Source of the DNA: Lysobacter capsici
GTDB taxonomy: Bacteria; Pseudomonadota; Gammaproteobacteria; Xanthomonadales; Xanthomonadaceae
Assembly: GCF_014779555.2 (NCBI RefSeq)
Contig: NZ_CP094357.1
Location: forward strand, 5,704,001-5,768,000
DNA: 64,000 nt
Reading direction: 5' to 3'
The translations under genes and the position numbers were made by a program. The notes below the pieces were generated by a model. It did not search any database and was not told the origin of the DNA. It was given only the letters and a program-made list of their open reading frames with translations. Below are positions 63,208 to 64,000 of the stretch, one piece after another. Position 1 is the stretch's first letter. Each line of letters begins with the position of its first letter.

Positions 63208-64000
63208 GCAATCCCGCCAAGAAGCGCGGCCTGGGCCGCGGCCTGGAAGCCCTGCTTGGCCCGAAGGCCGCCGCCGAGGCGCCGGCCCTGGTCGAGGCCC
63301 AGCCCGGCGACCTGCTGCGCAACCTGCCGGTCGATTCGCTGAGCGCGGGCAAGTACCAGCCGCGCAAGCACTGGGACGAAGCCAAGCTGGCCGAGCTGGC
63401 CGAATCGATCAAGGCCCAGGGCGTGATCCAGCCCATCGTGGTGCGCGAGATCGGCGAGCGCGGCGGCAAGACCTACGAAATCATCGCCGGCGAACGCCGC
63501 TGGCGCGCCTCGCGACTGGCCGGGCTGAGCACGATCCCGGTGGTGATCCGCGAAGTCGACGACCGCACCGTGGTCGCGATGGCGCTGATCGAGAACATCC
63601 AGCGCGAGGACCTCAACCCGCTGGAAGAAGCGCAGGCGCTCAGCCGCCTGATCGACGAATTCGACCTGACCCACGCCCAGGCCGCCGAAGCGGTCGGCCG
63701 GTCGCGCGCGGCGGTGTCCAACCTGCTGCGCCTGCTGGAACTGCCGGCCGAAATCCGGGTGCTGGTGGAAACCCGCGCGCTGGAAATGGGCCATGCGCGC
63801 GCATTGCTGACCTTGGCGCCGCAGGCCGCGATCGCGGTCGCGCGCCAGGCCGCCGAGGCCGGCTGGTCGGTGCGCGAAGTCGAGCATCGGGTGCAGCAGC
63901 TGGCCGCCGGCAAGATCCCGGTCGCCGGCAAGCCCAAGCCGGCCAAGGCCAAGCCGCAGGCCGACATCGCCACGCTCGAGCGCGAACTGTCCGAATCGCT
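63204..64000 (+). CDS. parB: Chromosome partitioning protein ParB (cut by the window end)
   Basis: About 265 codons are present. The protein starts MSNPAKKRGLGRGLEALLG (the ParA-interacting segment), then has the CTP-binding GERRWRAS motif near residue 95, the helix-turn-helix (THAQAAEAVGRSRAAVSNLLRLL) at about 158-180, and a lysine- and proline-rich linker to the dimer domain, which is missing. No parS site was seen in the window. Coupled to parA. Confidence 0.93.
   Translation, partial: MSNPAKKRGLGRGLEALLGPKAAAEAPALVEAQPGDLLRNLPVDSLSAGKYQPRKHWDEAKLAELAESIKAQGVIQPIVVREIGERGGKTYEIIAGERRWRASRLAGLSTIPVVIREVDDRTVVAMALIENIQREDLNPLEEAQALSRLIDEFDLTHAQAAEAVGRSRAAVSNLLRLLELPAEIRVLVETRALEMGHARALLTLAPQAAIAVARQAAEAGWSVREVEHRVQQLAAGKIPVAGKPKPAKAKPQADIATLERELSES

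Noticed and set aside
62200-64000. parS site search around parA-parB
   Set aside because: No sequence close to the known 16-base palindrome was found in this part of the window; sites may lie outside it.

Overview
The window looks like a chromosomal segment of a high-GC Gram-negative gammaproteobacterium of the Lysobacteraceae (Xanthomonadaceae), most probably Lysobacter or a close relative. The grounds are a xanthomonadin-type aryl polyene (APE) pigment locus with a XanB2-like chorismatase, typical outer-membrane and autotransporter proteins, strong GC bias, and dispersed palindromic repeats of xanthomonad type. The genus is inferred from gene content only. No phage, IS element, rRNA, tRNA or CRISPR array was seen.

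Region 1 (about 0.2-19.2 kb) is the pigment locus. On the + strand are a ketosynthase, its chain-length-factor partner and a GT2 glycosyltransferase, joined by overlapping ends. Mostly on the - strand follow a lipoprotein, a DUF4410-like secreted protein, a FabG-type ketoreductase, two small unknown proteins, an ApeP-type dehydratase, a classical autotransporter lying inside the locus, an MMPL exporter, a LolA-like protein, an LpxL-like acyltransferase, a FabZ-like dehydratase, a membrane protein and an acyl carrier protein. A flavin oxidoreductase of halogenase type and a XanB2-like enzyme are divergent on the + strand. An AMP-forming ligase and a phosphopantetheinyl transferase that fit the same pathway sit more than 40 kb away (59.1-61.4 kb), so the pathway appears split. 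Together these would make 3-hydroxybenzoate from chorismate, activate it, extend it to a polyene on the ACP, and acylate and export the product.

Region 2 (19.3-28.3 kb) carries a 2030-residue trimeric autotransporter built of seven head modules plus a collagen-like Gly-X-Y stretch. It is divergent from a small secreted protein that overlaps a PA-domain zinc metalloprotease. Region 3 (28.4-38.4 kb) holds an OppC/YejE-like permease with a fused double ATPase that lack partner genes, then an Rrf2 regulator, a DUF2292 protein, an OprO/P-type porin and the sulfate ABC transporter (sbp, cysT, cysW, cysA), interrupted by one opposite-strand unknown gene.

Region 4 (38.7-44.1 kb) has hemB, a PD40 protein, aroE and several small proteins. 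Region 5 (44.5-52.0 kb) is a tight seven-gene - strand operon: RDD, RDD, SpoIIM, DUF4129, DUF4350, MoxR, DUF58. Region 6 (52-64 kb) has a gamma-carbonic-anhydrase-like protein, a coniferyl-aldehyde-type dehydrogenase, a tandem pair of unrecognised paralogous membrane proteins, exonuclease III, a GlsB-type protein, the detached pigment genes, and rsmG-parA-parB. The last group often lies near the replication origin. Intergenic spaces carry at least four families of palindromic repeats; one shows paired base changes that preserve a hairpin.
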